From Streptomyces sp. GKU 895 (GTDB taxonomy: Bacteria > Actinomycetota > Actinomycetes > Streptomycetales > Streptomycetaceae): a stretch of 41,119 nucleotides of DNA. Location: contig MWJO01000081.1 in NCBI GenBank assembly GCA_002027195.1, positions 1 to 41,119 of the forward strand. The letters are read 5' to 3'. Below, in pieces: positions 16,351 to 25,462 of this stretch (positions are counted from its first letter, which is position 1; each line of letters starts with the position of its first letter). A model generated the notes under the pieces. The model saw only the letters and a list, made by a program, of their open reading frames with translations. It ran no database searches and was not told the DNA's origin. The position numbers and the translations under genes are program-made.

Positions 16351-17954
16351 TTGACGCAGAGCGTGCGCGGAGAGGTGCCCGCGGTCGAGGACACGATGTC
16401 CCTCACACCGCAGGGCCCCAGACCGCCCGCAGGGCACGGCGGGGGGCGGCGCGGCCGAGGTGGCCGCAGGCGGGGCCGGCGGTTCCTGCGCTGGGCGGCG
16501 ATCGTGCTGGCGGTGGTCATAGTCGGCACCGCGGGCGCCGGGTACCTCTACTACCGGCACCTCAACGGCAACCTCAAGAAGGACGACCTGAACATCGGCG
16601 ACGAGAAGGACAGGGCCGCCAAGACGGAGGCCAACGCCGCCGGGCAGACGCCGCTGAACATCCTGCTGATCGGGTCGACGCCCGGGACAACGCCGAGAAC
16701 CAGAAGCTCGGCGGCGCGAAGGAGACGTACAACACCGCCCCGCGCGCGGACGTCCAGATGCTGCTGCACCTGTCGGCGGACCGCAGCAACATGTCGGTGG
16801 TCAGCATGCCGCGCGACACCCTGGTCGACATCCCGAAGTGCACGGACCCGGACGACGACAAGGTCTACCCGGCGCTCACCTCGAAGATGACGAACGACTC
16901 CCTCGGCCGCGGCGGCCCCGGCTGCACGGTGGCGACCTGGGAGAAGCTCACCGACATCCACATCGACCACTTCATCATGGTCGACTTCTCGGGCGTGGTG
17001 TCGATGGCGGACGCGATCGGCGGCGTGCCGGTCTGCGTGGACGCCAACATCTACTCGCACACCCGGACGGGGCACGGCTCGGGCCTGCGGCTCGAGGAAG
17101 GCACCACGTCCATCAAGGGCAAGCAGGCCCTGCAGTGGCTGCGCACCCGGTACGGCTTCGAGGACAACACCGACATCGCCCGGGCCAAGGCCCAGCACCA
17201 GTACATGAACTCGATGGTCCGCCAGTTGCGCGAGAACGCGACGCTGAGCAGCCCGAACAAGCTGCGCAAGCTCGCCGAGACGGCCACCGAGGCGCTGACG
17301 GTGGACGACGGGCTGGGATCGGTGACGAAGCTGTACGACCTGAGCAACGAGCTGCGCAAGGTCCCCACGAAGCGCATCACCATGACGACGATGCCGTGGC
17401 AGTACGCCGCGGACGGCAACCGGGTGGTGCCCAAGCCGGAGGAGGCGGAGAAGGTCTTCCGGCTCGTCCGTGAGGACATCGCCCTCGACGGCAAGGACAA
17501 GAAGAAGACCGCGAAGGAGACGACCACCTCCGACAAGGCCGCCGCGGACGACGAGATCGGCATCACCGTCGAGAACGGCACCCGCACCGACACCCTCGCC
17601 CCCGTCTCCGGCCGGGCGGGCACGGTGGCCGAGCTCCTGGTCGGCAAGGGCTTCACCAAGGCGGCGGCGGACCGGACGACGGCGACGGCCGCGGAGAAGA
17701 CCCTGATCCGCTACCCGAGCCTCGACCTCAAGGGCGACGCCCTGCGTGTGGCCAAGGTCCTTGGCGTGCCGACGAGTTCGGTGAAGAAGTCCACGGACGT
17801 CTCCGGGGTGACGCTCGTCGTGGGCGCGGACTGGCGTGACGGTACGACGTACAAGGCGCCGAAGGAGGACGACTCGCTGCCCGAGTCGGAGGACACCTTC
17901 AACGGCGCGGACACCAAGGCCTGCATGCACGTCAATCCGGACTTCACCTGGTAG
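16351..17954 (+). CDS. LCP-family cell-wall glycopolymer ligase D with LytR_C domain (one frameshift)
   Basis: About 534 residues when repaired; closest relative is the gene before it. Order: basic N-terminus, membrane helix (AAIVLAVVIVGTAGAGYLYY), LCP domain (LNILLIGS, VSMPRDTLVDIPKC, WLRTRYGFEDNTDIAR then AQHQY), LytR_C domain and a Cys-containing tail (CMHVNPDFTW). A missing G near 16674-16680 shifts the frame just after LLIGS. The downstream frame begins again at QMLLHLSADRS, and the repaired sequence reads DARDNAENQKLGG. TTG 16351 is chosen because GGCAGGGAG precedes it and the start aligns with lcpC; ATG 16396 is the alternative. A strong terminator follows. Confidence 0.85.
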
Positions 17955-17972
17955 CACGCGGGTCTGAAACGA

Positions 17973-18009
17973 CCGAAGGCCCCTCCCGGTCGCGGGAGGG
18001 GGCCTTCGG
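17973..18009. terminator. Strong convergent terminator
   Basis: CCGAAGGCCCCTCCCG (17973-17988) pairs with CGGGAGGGGGCCTTCGG (17993-18009) around a GTCG loop, with a single bulged G. It lies between the rightward LCP gene and the leftward glycosyltransferase gene and can serve both. Confidence 0.85.
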
Positions 18010-18035
18010 GCCGTTTCGGGAGCCTTCGAAGGCCC

Positions 18036-19064
18036 TTACGCCTGCGTCAGCACCGCCGGCCGCCGCGACGCGATGACCTTGCGTGCCAGTGACTTGGGGC
18101 TGGTCAGGAAGCCGTACCCCCACGACATGTGCATGGTGGCGAGGGCGACCGGGATCTGCAGGCGGGCCTTGAGGGACAGGCCCTTGCCGGCCGGGAGCGA
18201 GCCCAGGGCGATCGCCGCGAGGTAGCCGCCGGGGATCACGAAGCCGAGCGGGGTCACGGCCGCGCCGACCACGATCCCGGCCGCGATCGCGCAGACGGCG
18301 ACCGGCGGGGCCAGATAGCGCAGGTTGATGGAGCCGGAGTGGTACCGGGCGACGACGTGCCGCCAGCGGCCGTAGTCCTTGTACTGCTTGGCCAGCGCCT
18401 TCACGGACGGCCTCGGACGGTAGGAGACCCGCAGCTCCGGCGAGAACCAGATCAGGCCGCCCGCCTCGCGGATGCGGAAGTTCAGCTCCCAGTCCTGGGC
18501 GCGGATGAACTCCTCGTTGTAGCCGCCCTGTTGTTCGAGGGCCTCGCGGCGGAAGACACCGAGGTAGACCGTCTCGGCGGGACCCGCCTGCCCGCCCGTG
18601 TGGAAGGCCGCGTTGCCGACGCCGATCTTCGAGGTCATCGCGGCGGCGACCGCGTCCTCCCAGGCGTTCTCGCCCTCGGCGTGCATGATGCCGCCGACGT
18701 TCTGCGCGCCGGTCTCCTCGAGGAGCCGTACGGCGGTGGCGATGTAGTTCGGCGAGAGCATGCCGTGGCCGTCGACGCGGACGACGATCGGATGGCGGGA
18801 GGCCTTGATCGCGGCGTTCAGGGCGGCGGGCGTGCGGCCGGTCGGGTTGGGGACGGTGTGGACGCGGGGGTCTTCGCGTACGAGCTCGGCGGCGATCTCG
18901 TCCGTGCGGTCCCTGGACGGACCGAGGGCGATCACGACCTCCATCTCGCCGGCGTACTCCTGCGCGAGGATCGCTTGGACGGCTCCGCGCAGATGCCGTT
19001 CCTCGTCGAGGACCGGCATGATCACAGACACGGCGGGGAGCTGCACGTCGGGCTTGGCGTTCAT
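18036..19064 (-). CDS. GT2 glycosyltransferase (ExoA-like)
   Basis: A 342-residue family 2 glycosyltransferase. AVSVIMPVLDEERHLRGAV opens the nucleotide-binding fold, VVRVDGHGMLSPNYI carries the DxD-type Asp, and AQDWELNFRIREAGGLIW is the acceptor/base segment. Two or three C-terminal hydrophobic stretches (YLAPPVAVCAIAAGIVVG onward) anchor it to the membrane. This class adds sugars to lipid-linked exopolysaccharide or wall polymer precursors. It is set between LCP genes, so it may build the polymer they attach. Its start is 150 bp from the divergent LCP gene. Sugar and polymer are not predictable. Confidence 0.85.
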   Translation of the reverse strand: MNAKPDVQLPAVSVIMPVLDEERHLRGAVQAILAQEYAGEMEVVIALGPSRDRTDEIAAELVREDPRVHTVPNPTGRTPAALNAAIKASRHPIVVRVDGHGMLSPNYIATAVRLLEETGAQNVGGIMHAEGENAWEDAVAAAMTSKIGVGNAAFHTGGQAGPAETVYLGVFRREALEQQGGYNEEFIRAQDWELNFRIREAGGLIWFSPELRVSYRPRPSVKALAKQYKDYGRWRHVVARYHSGSINLRYLAPPVAVCAIAAGIVVGAAVTPLGFVIPGGYLAAIALGSLPAGKGLSLKARLQIPVALATMHMSWGYGFLTSPKSLARKVIASRRPAVLTQA

Positions 19065-19214
19065 AGGGGGCTCACGTTACCGCGAACGGGGGACACCGGT
19101 GCGCCCCGCCCGGGGCGGCGTCCCGGGCCGCAGATCGTATCGGCCTACGGTGCTGAAGATCCCGTGCAAGGCCCTCAGGCCCGGTCCCGTCCGGTCTCAG
19201 CGGAGGTGTCCCCC

Positions 19215-20665
19215 ATGTCCACGCCGCCCCGCCGCTCCCCCGCCGCCCCCCGGCCCCGACCGAGGCCGCGGCCACCCGTCCGGCGGCGGAAACCGCGGTG
19301 GCCGCACGGGCGATCACCACGCTCTCCGTGGTGATCCTCGCCTCGGCCGGCATCGGGCACGCGGTGATCTCCAGCCTCGACGCGGACATCGCGCGCGTGG
19401 ACCCCTTCAAGGACATGAAGAACCGGCCGAGAGCCGGGCACGGCATGAACGTGCTGCTGGTCGGCACCGACGGCCGGGACAAGATCACCGAGGCCGAGCG
19501 GCAGAAGTACCGCCTCGGCGGCGCGCCCTGTCACTGCACCGACACGATCATGATCGTGCACATCTCGGAGGACCGGGAGCGGGCCAGCGTGGTGAGCCTG
19601 CCGCGCGACTCGTACGCGATGACGCCCCCGCACACCGACCAGACCACCGGTGAGCAGCACCACGGCCACCCCGTCAAGCTCAACGCGGCGTACGCGGAGG
19701 GCGGCCCGCAGCTGACCGTGCGGACCGTCGAGACGATGACGCACGTGAAGATCGACCACTATCTGGAGGTCGACTTCACCAGCTTCATGAAGACGGTGGA
19801 CGTCCTGGGCGGCGTGAAGATCTGCACCGCGGAACCGCTGAAGGACCCCTACACCGGCCTGGACCTGCCCGCCGGCTCACACACCCTGATGGGCGGCGAG
19901 GCCCTCCAGTACGTCCGCTCGCGGCACATCGACGGGGCGGCGGACCTGGGCCGGATGAAGCGCCAGCAGCGCTTCATGGCGGCGCTGATCGACCGCGCGA
20001 CCTCCTCCGGCATCCTCCTCAACCCGCTCAAGTTCCGGGACGTGACACGGGCGGTGCTGGGTTCGGTGCGGGCGGACCGGGAGTTCGGCACGGACGAACT
20101 CCTCGACCTGGGGCGGGCGATGCGGAACTTCTCGCCGTCCTCCTCCGAGTTCACGACGGTCCCGATCGGGCAGATGGGGTACGCCGTCAAGGGCGTCGGG
20201 TCCACCCTGAAATGGGACGCGCGGAAGGCGGGCCGGCTCTTCCAGACGCTGCGCGAGGACAAGCCGCTGGCCGCGCACAAGCCGAAGAGCAAGGCCCTAC
20301 GGGTCGCCGTCGCCCCGCAGCAGATCCGCGTCCAGGTCGAGAACGGCACCGCGACCGCCGGGCTCGGCAAGCGCGTCGACGCGGCGCTCGCCGCGACCGG
20401 CTTCCGCACCACCCACCAGCCGGTCACCTCGGCGAACCGCTCCGTCAAGCGCACGGTCGTCGCCTACGACCCCCGCTGGGACCGCTCCGCGAAGTCGCTG
20501 GCGGCGGCGCTGCCGGGCAGCGAGCTGCGGCCGGTGCGCGGGCAGGGGGCGGTGCTGAAGGTGATCGCCGGGGCGGACTTCCGGCAGGTGCGGAAGGTGC
20601 GGGCGGAGGATCCGTACCAGGGGGAGTTCGGGGTGGTCACCGGCGATGAGGTCGGGTGCCTGTGA
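19215..20665 (+). CDS. LCP-family cell-wall glycopolymer ligase E with LytR_C domain (N-terminal frameshift)
   Basis: About 483 residues. ATG 19215 has a GGAGG site and encodes a Pro/Arg-rich N-terminus (RPRPRPPVRRRKPRW). One missing base at about 19298-19303 joins it to the membrane helix ITTLSVVILASAGIGHAVIS. The LCP domain follows (MNVLLVGTDGRDK, VVSLPRDSYAM, YVRSRHIDGAADLGRMKRQQ), then a LytR_C domain (IRVQVENGTATAG to LKVIAGADF) and a Cys near the end (VGCL). A GTG at 19298 could start a shorter protein without any frameshift but has no ribosome site. This LCP keeps the canonical RxxRQQ segment. Divergent from the GT2 gene. Confidence 0.85.
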
Positions 20666-20773
20666 GTCCGGAATTTCGGTCAACTTCCGGCCACGGCCGT
20701 GAACTTGTGTCTAGTTTGGTGCGCATCCCGACCGGTGATGTCCGGTCAGTGCCGCCCGAAGGAGACCAGGCTC

Positions 20774-21607
20774 ATGTCCGATCCGTCCAGCCCCCCGGAG
20801 TCCCGTGACGAAGGCGTCGCACGCGTGACCAGGCTCCGCACCGACGTGTCCCACTCGGCCCGGATCTGGAACTACTGGCTCGGCGGCAAGGACCACTACC
20901 CCGTGGACGAGGAGGTCGGCGACCAGATCCTGTCCTTCGTCCCGGCCCTGCCGCGCTCGGCCGTCGCGGACCGCGCCTTCCTGGCCCGCGCGGTCCGGTA
21001 TCTGGCCGAGGACGCGGGCATACGGCAGTTCCTCGACATCGGCACCGGCCTGCCCACCGCCGACAACACCCACGAGGTCGCCCAGCGCGTCGACCCCACG
21101 TGCCGGATCGTCTACGTCGACAACGACCCCCTGGTCCTCACCCACGCGCACGCCCTGCTCACCAGCACGCCCGAGGGGGCCACCGACTACATCGAGGCCG
21201 ACGTCCACGACCCCGAGGCGATCCTGCGGGGCGCCGCCGAGACCCTCGACTTCTCCCGCCCCGTCGCGGTCACGATGCTCGGCATCGTCAACTTCGTCAT
21301 GGACACCGACGAGGCGGTCGGGATCGTGCGCAAGCTGCTGGCGGCCCTGCCCTCCGGCAGCTACCTGGTGATCTCCCACCCCACCACTGAGGTCGACGGC
21401 GAGGCGATGAAGTCGGCGGTGGAGTACTGGAACAGCCAGGGCTCGGCCCCGATGACCCTGCGCAGCCGCGCCGACCTCGCCCGCCTCTTCGAGGACGTCG
21501 AGCTCCTCGAACCCGGCATCGTCTCCTGCTCGCGCTGGCGGCCGGAGGCGCCGGAGGGCGAGATCGCCGAGGTCACGCACTTCGGAGGGGTGGGCAGGAA
21601 GCCGTAA
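20774..21607 (+). CDS. SAM-dependent methyltransferase (DUF574 / PF04672-type)
   Basis: 277 residues. The family hallmark is the N-terminal DVSHSARIWNYWLGGKDHYPVD, followed by FLDIGTGLPTADNTHEVAQ (the SAM-binding glycine-rich loop) and RIVYVDNDPLVLTHA (the acidic end of strand 2). These enzymes are abundant in Streptomyces, and their substrates are mostly unknown. The ATG has a good AAGGAGA site; an upstream GTG is unsupported. No partner gene is evident, as it stands between an LCP gene and a Csp-like gene. Confidence 0.85.
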   Translation: MSDPSSPPESRDEGVARVTRLRTDVSHSARIWNYWLGGKDHYPVDEEVGDQILSFVPALPRSAVADRAFLARAVRYLAEDAGIRQFLDIGTGLPTADNTHEVAQRVDPTCRIVYVDNDPLVLTHAHALLTSTPEGATDYIEADVHDPEAILRGAAETLDFSRPVAVTMLGIVNFVMDTDEAVGIVRKLLAALPSGSYLVISHPTTEVDGEAMKSAVEYWNSQGSAPMTLRSRADLARLFEDVELLEPGIVSCSRWRPEAPEGEIAEVTHFGGVGRKP

Positions 21608-21775
21608 CCCTGATGGCGGCCACCGGGTCGTCCGGGTGAAATGGCGGGGACCGTGCGTGTGCGCCGGTTACGTTCCGGATTATTACCGTCCGCCCGATGG
21701 CGCCGGGCGGTGGGCGGGCGTAGGACGGAAGCGCACGGGGCCCGTCCCGGGCTCCGCACCCCCCGAGGAGGAGCC

Positions 21776-22147
21776 ATGACCACCAAGCCCGGAATGACCG
21801 GAATGACCGCCATGAGCAAGGAGATGCAGGACTGCGTCGAGGCCTGCATGTCCTGCCACAGCATGTGCGAGGAGACCATGAGCTCCTGCATGCAGATGGG
21901 CGGCCAGGCCCAGATGCAGGTCATGCGCGCGCTCATGGACTGCTCGGAGATGACCCGCATGTGCGCGGACATGATGATGCGCCGCTCGCCGATGTCGGCC
22001 GAGATGTGCGCGATGTGCGCCAAGGCGTGCGACATGTGCGCCGAGGCGTGTATGGCCATGCCGGACGACCCGATGATGATGCGCTGCGCGGAGGCGTGTC
22101 GACGCTGCGCGGAGATGTGTCGCAGCATGGCGGGCGCCACGATGTGA
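21776..22147 (+). CDS. Met/Cys-rich four-helix-bundle copper-storage-like protein (Csp/DUF326)
   Basis: 123 residues with 16 cysteines, many in CxxxC and CxxC spacing along predicted helices (DCVEACMSCHSMCEE, EMCAMCAKACDMCAEAC, RCAEACRRCAEMC). This matches Csp proteins, whose four-helix bundles are lined with Cys residues that hold many Cu(I) ions. There is no signal peptide, so it should be cytosolic, like Csp3. Unusually it also has about 30 methionines, close to a quarter of all residues, including two MMM runs. It has a GAGGAGG-type ribosome site and no copper regulator next door. Binding of another soft metal is possible. A terminator follows directly. Confidence 0.85.
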   Translation: MTTKPGMTGMTAMSKEMQDCVEACMSCHSMCEETMSSCMQMGGQAQMQVMRALMDCSEMTRMCADMMMRRSPMSAEMCAMCAKACDMCAEACMAMPDDPMMMRCAEACRRCAEMCRSMAGATM

Positions 22148-22167
22148 GCGCGGCGGCCTGAAACGGC

Positions 22168-22195
22168 TCGGGGGCACCCCGGAGGGTGCCCCTGA
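22168..22195. terminator. Convergent terminator
   Basis: GGGGCACCC (22171-22179) pairs with GGGTGCCCC (22184-22192), extended by three further pairs to 22168 and 22195, around a CGGA loop. It separates the rightward Csp-like gene from the leftward LCP gene. Confidence 0.8.
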
Positions 22196-22217
22196 GTGGT
22201 GCCGGATCAGTCGCCGG

Positions 22218-23504
22218 TCAGTTGCCTGAGACGGTGACCTTCTCGTCGTTCTTCAGCTCGTCCACCAGCGTCTTCACCTTCGCCTTGTCCCAGACGAGGT
22301 TGCCGCCGGTCGAGCCGGAGATCGGCATGTTCATGGAGGTGCCGTCCCCGCCGCTGACGCCCTTCATCGCCCAGAACATGGACGCCAGGTCCCACAGGCT
22401 CATGTCCTTGTCGACGATCAGGGAGTCCAGGCCGGCGCCCATCGTCGGGTAGAACTTGAAGGGGTTCAGGACCGTCGACGGGGTGGCGACCTGGTGGGCC
22501 AGGGCGGAGAGGAACTTCTGCTGGTTCTTCGTGCGCTCGAGGTCGCTCGCCGCGAAAGCGTGCCGGGTCCGGACGAAGGCCAGGGCCTGCTCGCCGTTCA
22601 GCGTCTGCTTGCCGCTCTTGAAGTCGGCGCCCGAGTACTTGTCCTTGAAGCCCTTGTCGATGTCGATCTCGACGCCCCCGACGGCGTCCACGATGTCCGC
22701 GAACCCGTTGAAGCCGATCTCGACGTAGTGGTCGATGTGCAGGCCGGTGTTGTACTCGACCGTGCGCACCAGCAGGGTCGGCCCGTCGATCGCGTAGGCC
22801 GCGTTCAGCTTGTTGGCACCCATCGCGGGCCTGATCTTGCCGGATTCGGAGCCCTTGAACTGCGGGATCGTCACGTTGGAGTCCCGCGGCAGGGAGATCA
22901 GCGTGTCGCCGTTGTCACCGACGTGCAGGATCATCATCGAGTCCGTGCGCTTGCCCTCGGCGGACCCGGTGTGCAGCTTCTTCTTCTCCTCGGCCGACAT
23001 GCCCTCACGGCTGTCGGAGCCGACGATCAGGTAGTTGGTGCCCTTGCCCGCGTCGGGCCGGTCGATGACCTTCGACAGGTCGACCTCGCGGTTGAGCTTG
23101 GAGTCGGCCCAGAAGTACGTGCCGATCGTCGTCACGACCAGGACCGTGACGACGATGATCGCCGTCCACTTGATCCGGCGCCGCCAGTTCGGCGCGGGCC
23201 GCTCACCACGGGTACGGCCGCCGGGACCGCCCGGGCCGCCGGAGCCGTAGACCTGGCCGGTGTTGTAGCCGCTGTCGTACCCGTCGCCGGCGGGGGCGTC
23301 GGTGTAGCCGCCGTACGAGGGCTGCTGCGGCACTCCGCCACCGTAGGGCGGCGCGGACTGGCCGGGGCCACCCCCGTACGCGCCCGAGGCGGGCCTGCGG
23401 ACCTGCCGCATGGCGCGGGCGCCTTCAGGCTGTGCGCTCGCGCTGCCGCGTCCGTAGCGGTTGCCGCGGTTCTCGTCGGACCATGCCTCGGGCCAATCGT
23501 TCAT
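22218..23504 (-). CDS. LCP-family cell-wall glycopolymer ligase F (no LytR_C, no cysteines)
   Basis: 428 residues. The cytoplasmic N-terminus is Gly/Tyr/Pro-rich (GAYGGGPGQSAPPYGGG), the membrane helix is TAIIVVTVLVVTTIGTYF, and a single LCP domain follows: NYLIVGSDSREGMS, LISLPRDSNVTIP, AFVRTRHAFAASDLERTKNQ. It is canonical in the conserved Arg residues and the NQQ end, lacks LytR_C, and has no cysteine, unlike the other five LCP proteins here. It is therefore probably a separate lineage. ATG 23504 has no Shine-Dalgarno site; CACACT lies seven bases upstream, so a leaderless start is possible. It is divergent from the thioesterase gene with about 120 bp between. Confidence 0.9.
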   Translation of the reverse strand: MNDWPEAWSDENRGNRYGRGSASAQPEGARAMRQVRRPASGAYGGGPGQSAPPYGGGVPQQPSYGGYTDAPAGDGYDSGYNTGQVYGSGGPGGPGGRTRGERPAPNWRRRIKWTAIIVVTVLVVTTIGTYFWADSKLNREVDLSKVIDRPDAGKGTNYLIVGSDSREGMSAEEKKKLHTGSAEGKRTDSMMILHVGDNGDTLISLPRDSNVTIPQFKGSESGKIRPAMGANKLNAAYAIDGPTLLVRTVEYNTGLHIDHYVEIGFNGFADIVDAVGGVEIDIDKGFKDKYSGADFKSGKQTLNGEQALAFVRTRHAFAASDLERTKNQQKFLSALAHQVATPSTVLNPFKFYPTMGAGLDSLIVDKDMSLWDLASMFWAMKGVSGGDGTSMNMPISGSTGGNLVWDKAKVKTLVDELKNDEKVTVSGN

Positions 23505-23623
23505 GGGGCCCAGTGTGCAGGGAACGGCAGTGGCCTTTACAAGGGTCGTAGGAAAATCAGGGCACGGCTGTTGCGAACCCAACACAAAGTCCGCGATCGA
23601 GGCGGCGGCATAAGGTGGACGCC

Positions 23624-24172
23624 ATGACAGACCAGGCCCCCGCAGCGGAGTCCGACATTCCTGGCAAGCCCACGTCGGCGTCCCGCACCACCCTCAGCCA
23701 CATCATGACCCACAACGACACCAACCTGCTGGGGACGGTGCACGGCGGCGTGATCATGAAGCTGGTCGACGACGCGGCGGGCGCGGTGGCGGGCCGGCAC
23801 AGCGGCGGGCCCGCGGTGACCGCCTCGATGGACGAGATGGCGTTCCTGGAGCCGGTCCGGGTCGGTGACCTGGTCCATGTGAAGGCCCAGGTCAACTGGA
23901 CCGGCCGGACCTCGATGGAGGTCGGGGTGCGGGTGCTGGCGGAGCGCTGGAACGAGTCGAACCCGGCGACCCAGGTCGGCTCCGCGTATCTCGTCTTCGC
24001 CGCGGTCGACGCCGACGGCAAGCCCCGCGCGGTGCCGCCGGTGATCCCGGAGACGGAGAAGGACAAACGCCGCTACCAGGAGGCCCAGATCCGCCGCACC
24101 CACCGGCTGGCCCGCCGCCGGGCGATCATGGAGCTGCGGGAGAAGCGGGCGGCGGAGGGGTTCGAGGACTGA
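23624..24172 (+). CDS. Acyl-CoA thioesterase, hotdog fold
   Basis: 182 residues. It matches the YciA/BACH-type hotdog thioesterases: LSHIMTHNDTNLLGTVHGGV is the active-site segment with conserved Asn/Asp and GGxxM-type glycine turn, and MAFLEPVRVGDLVHVKAQV follows. It hydrolyses acyl-CoA in the cytoplasm. A highly charged C-terminal extension (QIRRTHRLARRRAIMELREK) exceeds the fold. AAGGTGG precedes the ATG. A terminator separates it from the convergent acyl-CoA dehydrogenase gene. Confidence 0.85.
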   Translation: MTDQAPAAESDIPGKPTSASRTTLSHIMTHNDTNLLGTVHGGVIMKLVDDAAGAVAGRHSGGPAVTASMDEMAFLEPVRVGDLVHVKAQVNWTGRTSMEVGVRVLAERWNESNPATQVGSAYLVFAAVDADGKPRAVPPVIPETEKDKRRYQEAQIRRTHRLARRRAIMELREKRAAEGFED

Positions 24173-24185
24173 CGCTGACACGGCA

Positions 24186-24250
24186 AAGGGCGCCCGCGGA
24201 GTTCCGGGCGCCCTTCTCGATCGGGGCCCGGCGGAGTTCCGGGCGCCCCT
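24186..24250. terminator. Terminator with duplicated arm
   Basis: AAGGGCGCCCG (24186-24196) pairs perfectly with CGGGCGCCCTT (24205-24215). The segment GCGGAGTTCCGGGCGCCC recurs 35 bp later (24231-24248), giving a second potential 3' arm. It sits between convergent genes. Confidence 0.75.
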
Positions 24251-24263
24251 TCCTCGTGAGCCG

Positions 24264-25421
24264 TTACGGCAGGTTGCGCGCCATGACGATGCGCTGGACC
24301 TGGTTCGTGCCCTCGTAGATCTGCGTGATCTTCGCGTCACGCATCATGCGCTCCACCGGGTAGTCACGGGTGTAGCCGTAGCCGCCGAGCAGCTGGACCG
24401 CGTCCGTGGTGACCTCCATCGCCACGTCCGAGGCGAAGCACTTGGCGGCCGCGCCCTGGAAGGTGAGGTCCTTGTCACCGCGCTCGGAGGCGGCCGCGGC
24501 CTGGTAGGTCAGGGCGCGGGCGGCGGCGATCTTCATCGCCATGTCGGCGAGCATGAACTGGATGCCCTGGAAATCGGCGATGGCCTTGCCGAACTGCTTG
24601 CGCTCCTGGACGTAGCCCTTGGCGTAGTCGAGGGCGCCCTGGGCGACACCGAGGGCCTGGGCCGCGATGGTGATGCGGGTGTGGTCCAGGGTCTTCATCG
24701 CCGTGGCGAAGCCGGTGCCCTCCTCGCCGATCATGCGGTCGGCGGGGATGCGGACGTTGTCGAGGTAGACCTCGCGGGTCGGGGAGCCCTTGATGCCGAG
24801 CTTCTTCTCCGGGGCGCCGAAGGACACGCCCTCGTCGGACTTCTCGACCACGAAGGCGGAGATGCCCTTGCTGCGCTTCTCGGGGTCCGTCACGGCCATC
24901 ACCGTGTAGTACTCGGACTCGCCCGCGTTGGTGATCCAGCGCTTCACGCCGTTGAGGATCCAGTGGTCGCCGTCGCGGACCGCCCGGGTCTTCATGCCGG
25001 CCGCGTCGGAACCCGCGTCGGGCTCGGAGAGGCAGTACGAGAACATCGCGTCGCCCTTGGCGAGCGGCGTCATGTACTTCTTCTTCAGCTCCTCGGAGCC
25101 GGAGAGGATGACGGGCAGCGAGCCCAGCTTGTTCACGGCCGGGATCAGGGAGGACGAGACGCAGACGCGCGCCACTTCCTCGATCACGATCACCGTGGCC
25201 AGCGCGTCCGCGCCGGCGCCGCCGTACTCCTCGGGCACGTGGACGGCGTGCAGGTCGTTCGCGACCAGTGCCTCGAGGGCCTCGCGCGGGAAGCGGGCCT
25301 CCTCGTCCACCGCGGCGGCGTACGGCGCGATCTTCGCCTCGGCCAGCGAGCGGATGGCGTCCCTGAGCATGTCGTGCTCCTCGGACGGGCGGTACAGGTC
25401 GAAGTCAGCCGATCCGGCCAA
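24264..25421 (-). CDS. Acyl-CoA dehydrogenase
   Basis: 385-residue FAD flavoenzyme of fatty-acid or branched-chain acyl-CoA oxidation. YCLSEPDAGSDAAGMKTRA and KRWITNAGESEYYTVMA are FAD-contact motifs. IYEGTNQVQRIVMARNL near the C-terminus carries the usual catalytic-region Glu of the family. LLGGYGYTRDYPVERMMRDAKI is the second signature. TTG 25421 is chosen because the residues just after it (ADFDLYRPSEEHDMLRDAI) are family-typical; the next ATG would cut them off. The AT-rich upstream region has an inverted repeat that may be an operator. Chain-length specificity is unknown. Confidence 0.95.
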   Translation of the reverse strand: MAGSADFDLYRPSEEHDMLRDAIRSLAEAKIAPYAAAVDEEARFPREALEALVANDLHAVHVPEEYGGAGADALATVIVIEEVARVCVSSSLIPAVNKLGSLPVILSGSEELKKKYMTPLAKGDAMFSYCLSEPDAGSDAAGMKTRAVRDGDHWILNGVKRWITNAGESEYYTVMAVTDPEKRSKGISAFVVEKSDEGVSFGAPEKKLGIKGSPTREVYLDNVRIPADRMIGEEGTGFATAMKTLDHTRITIAAQALGVAQGALDYAKGYVQERKQFGKAIADFQGIQFMLADMAMKIAAARALTYQAAAASERGDKDLTFQGAAAKCFASDVAMEVTTDAVQLLGGYGYTRDYPVERMMRDAKITQIYEGTNQVQRIVMARNLP

Positions 25422-25462
25422 GGTGTCTCACGCTCCCAGTGCGCTGCGATGGTCGACGCTAA

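Noticed and set aside
19298..20665. Shorter fifth LCP gene starting at GTG 19298 without a frameshift
   Set aside because: No ribosome site there; ATG 19215 has GGAGG and encodes a typical basic N-terminus. Kept only as an alternative.
23611..23624. TAAGGT upstream of the thioesterase considered as a leaderless -10
   Set aside because: The same bases make a good AAGGTGG ribosome site, and no -35 is present.
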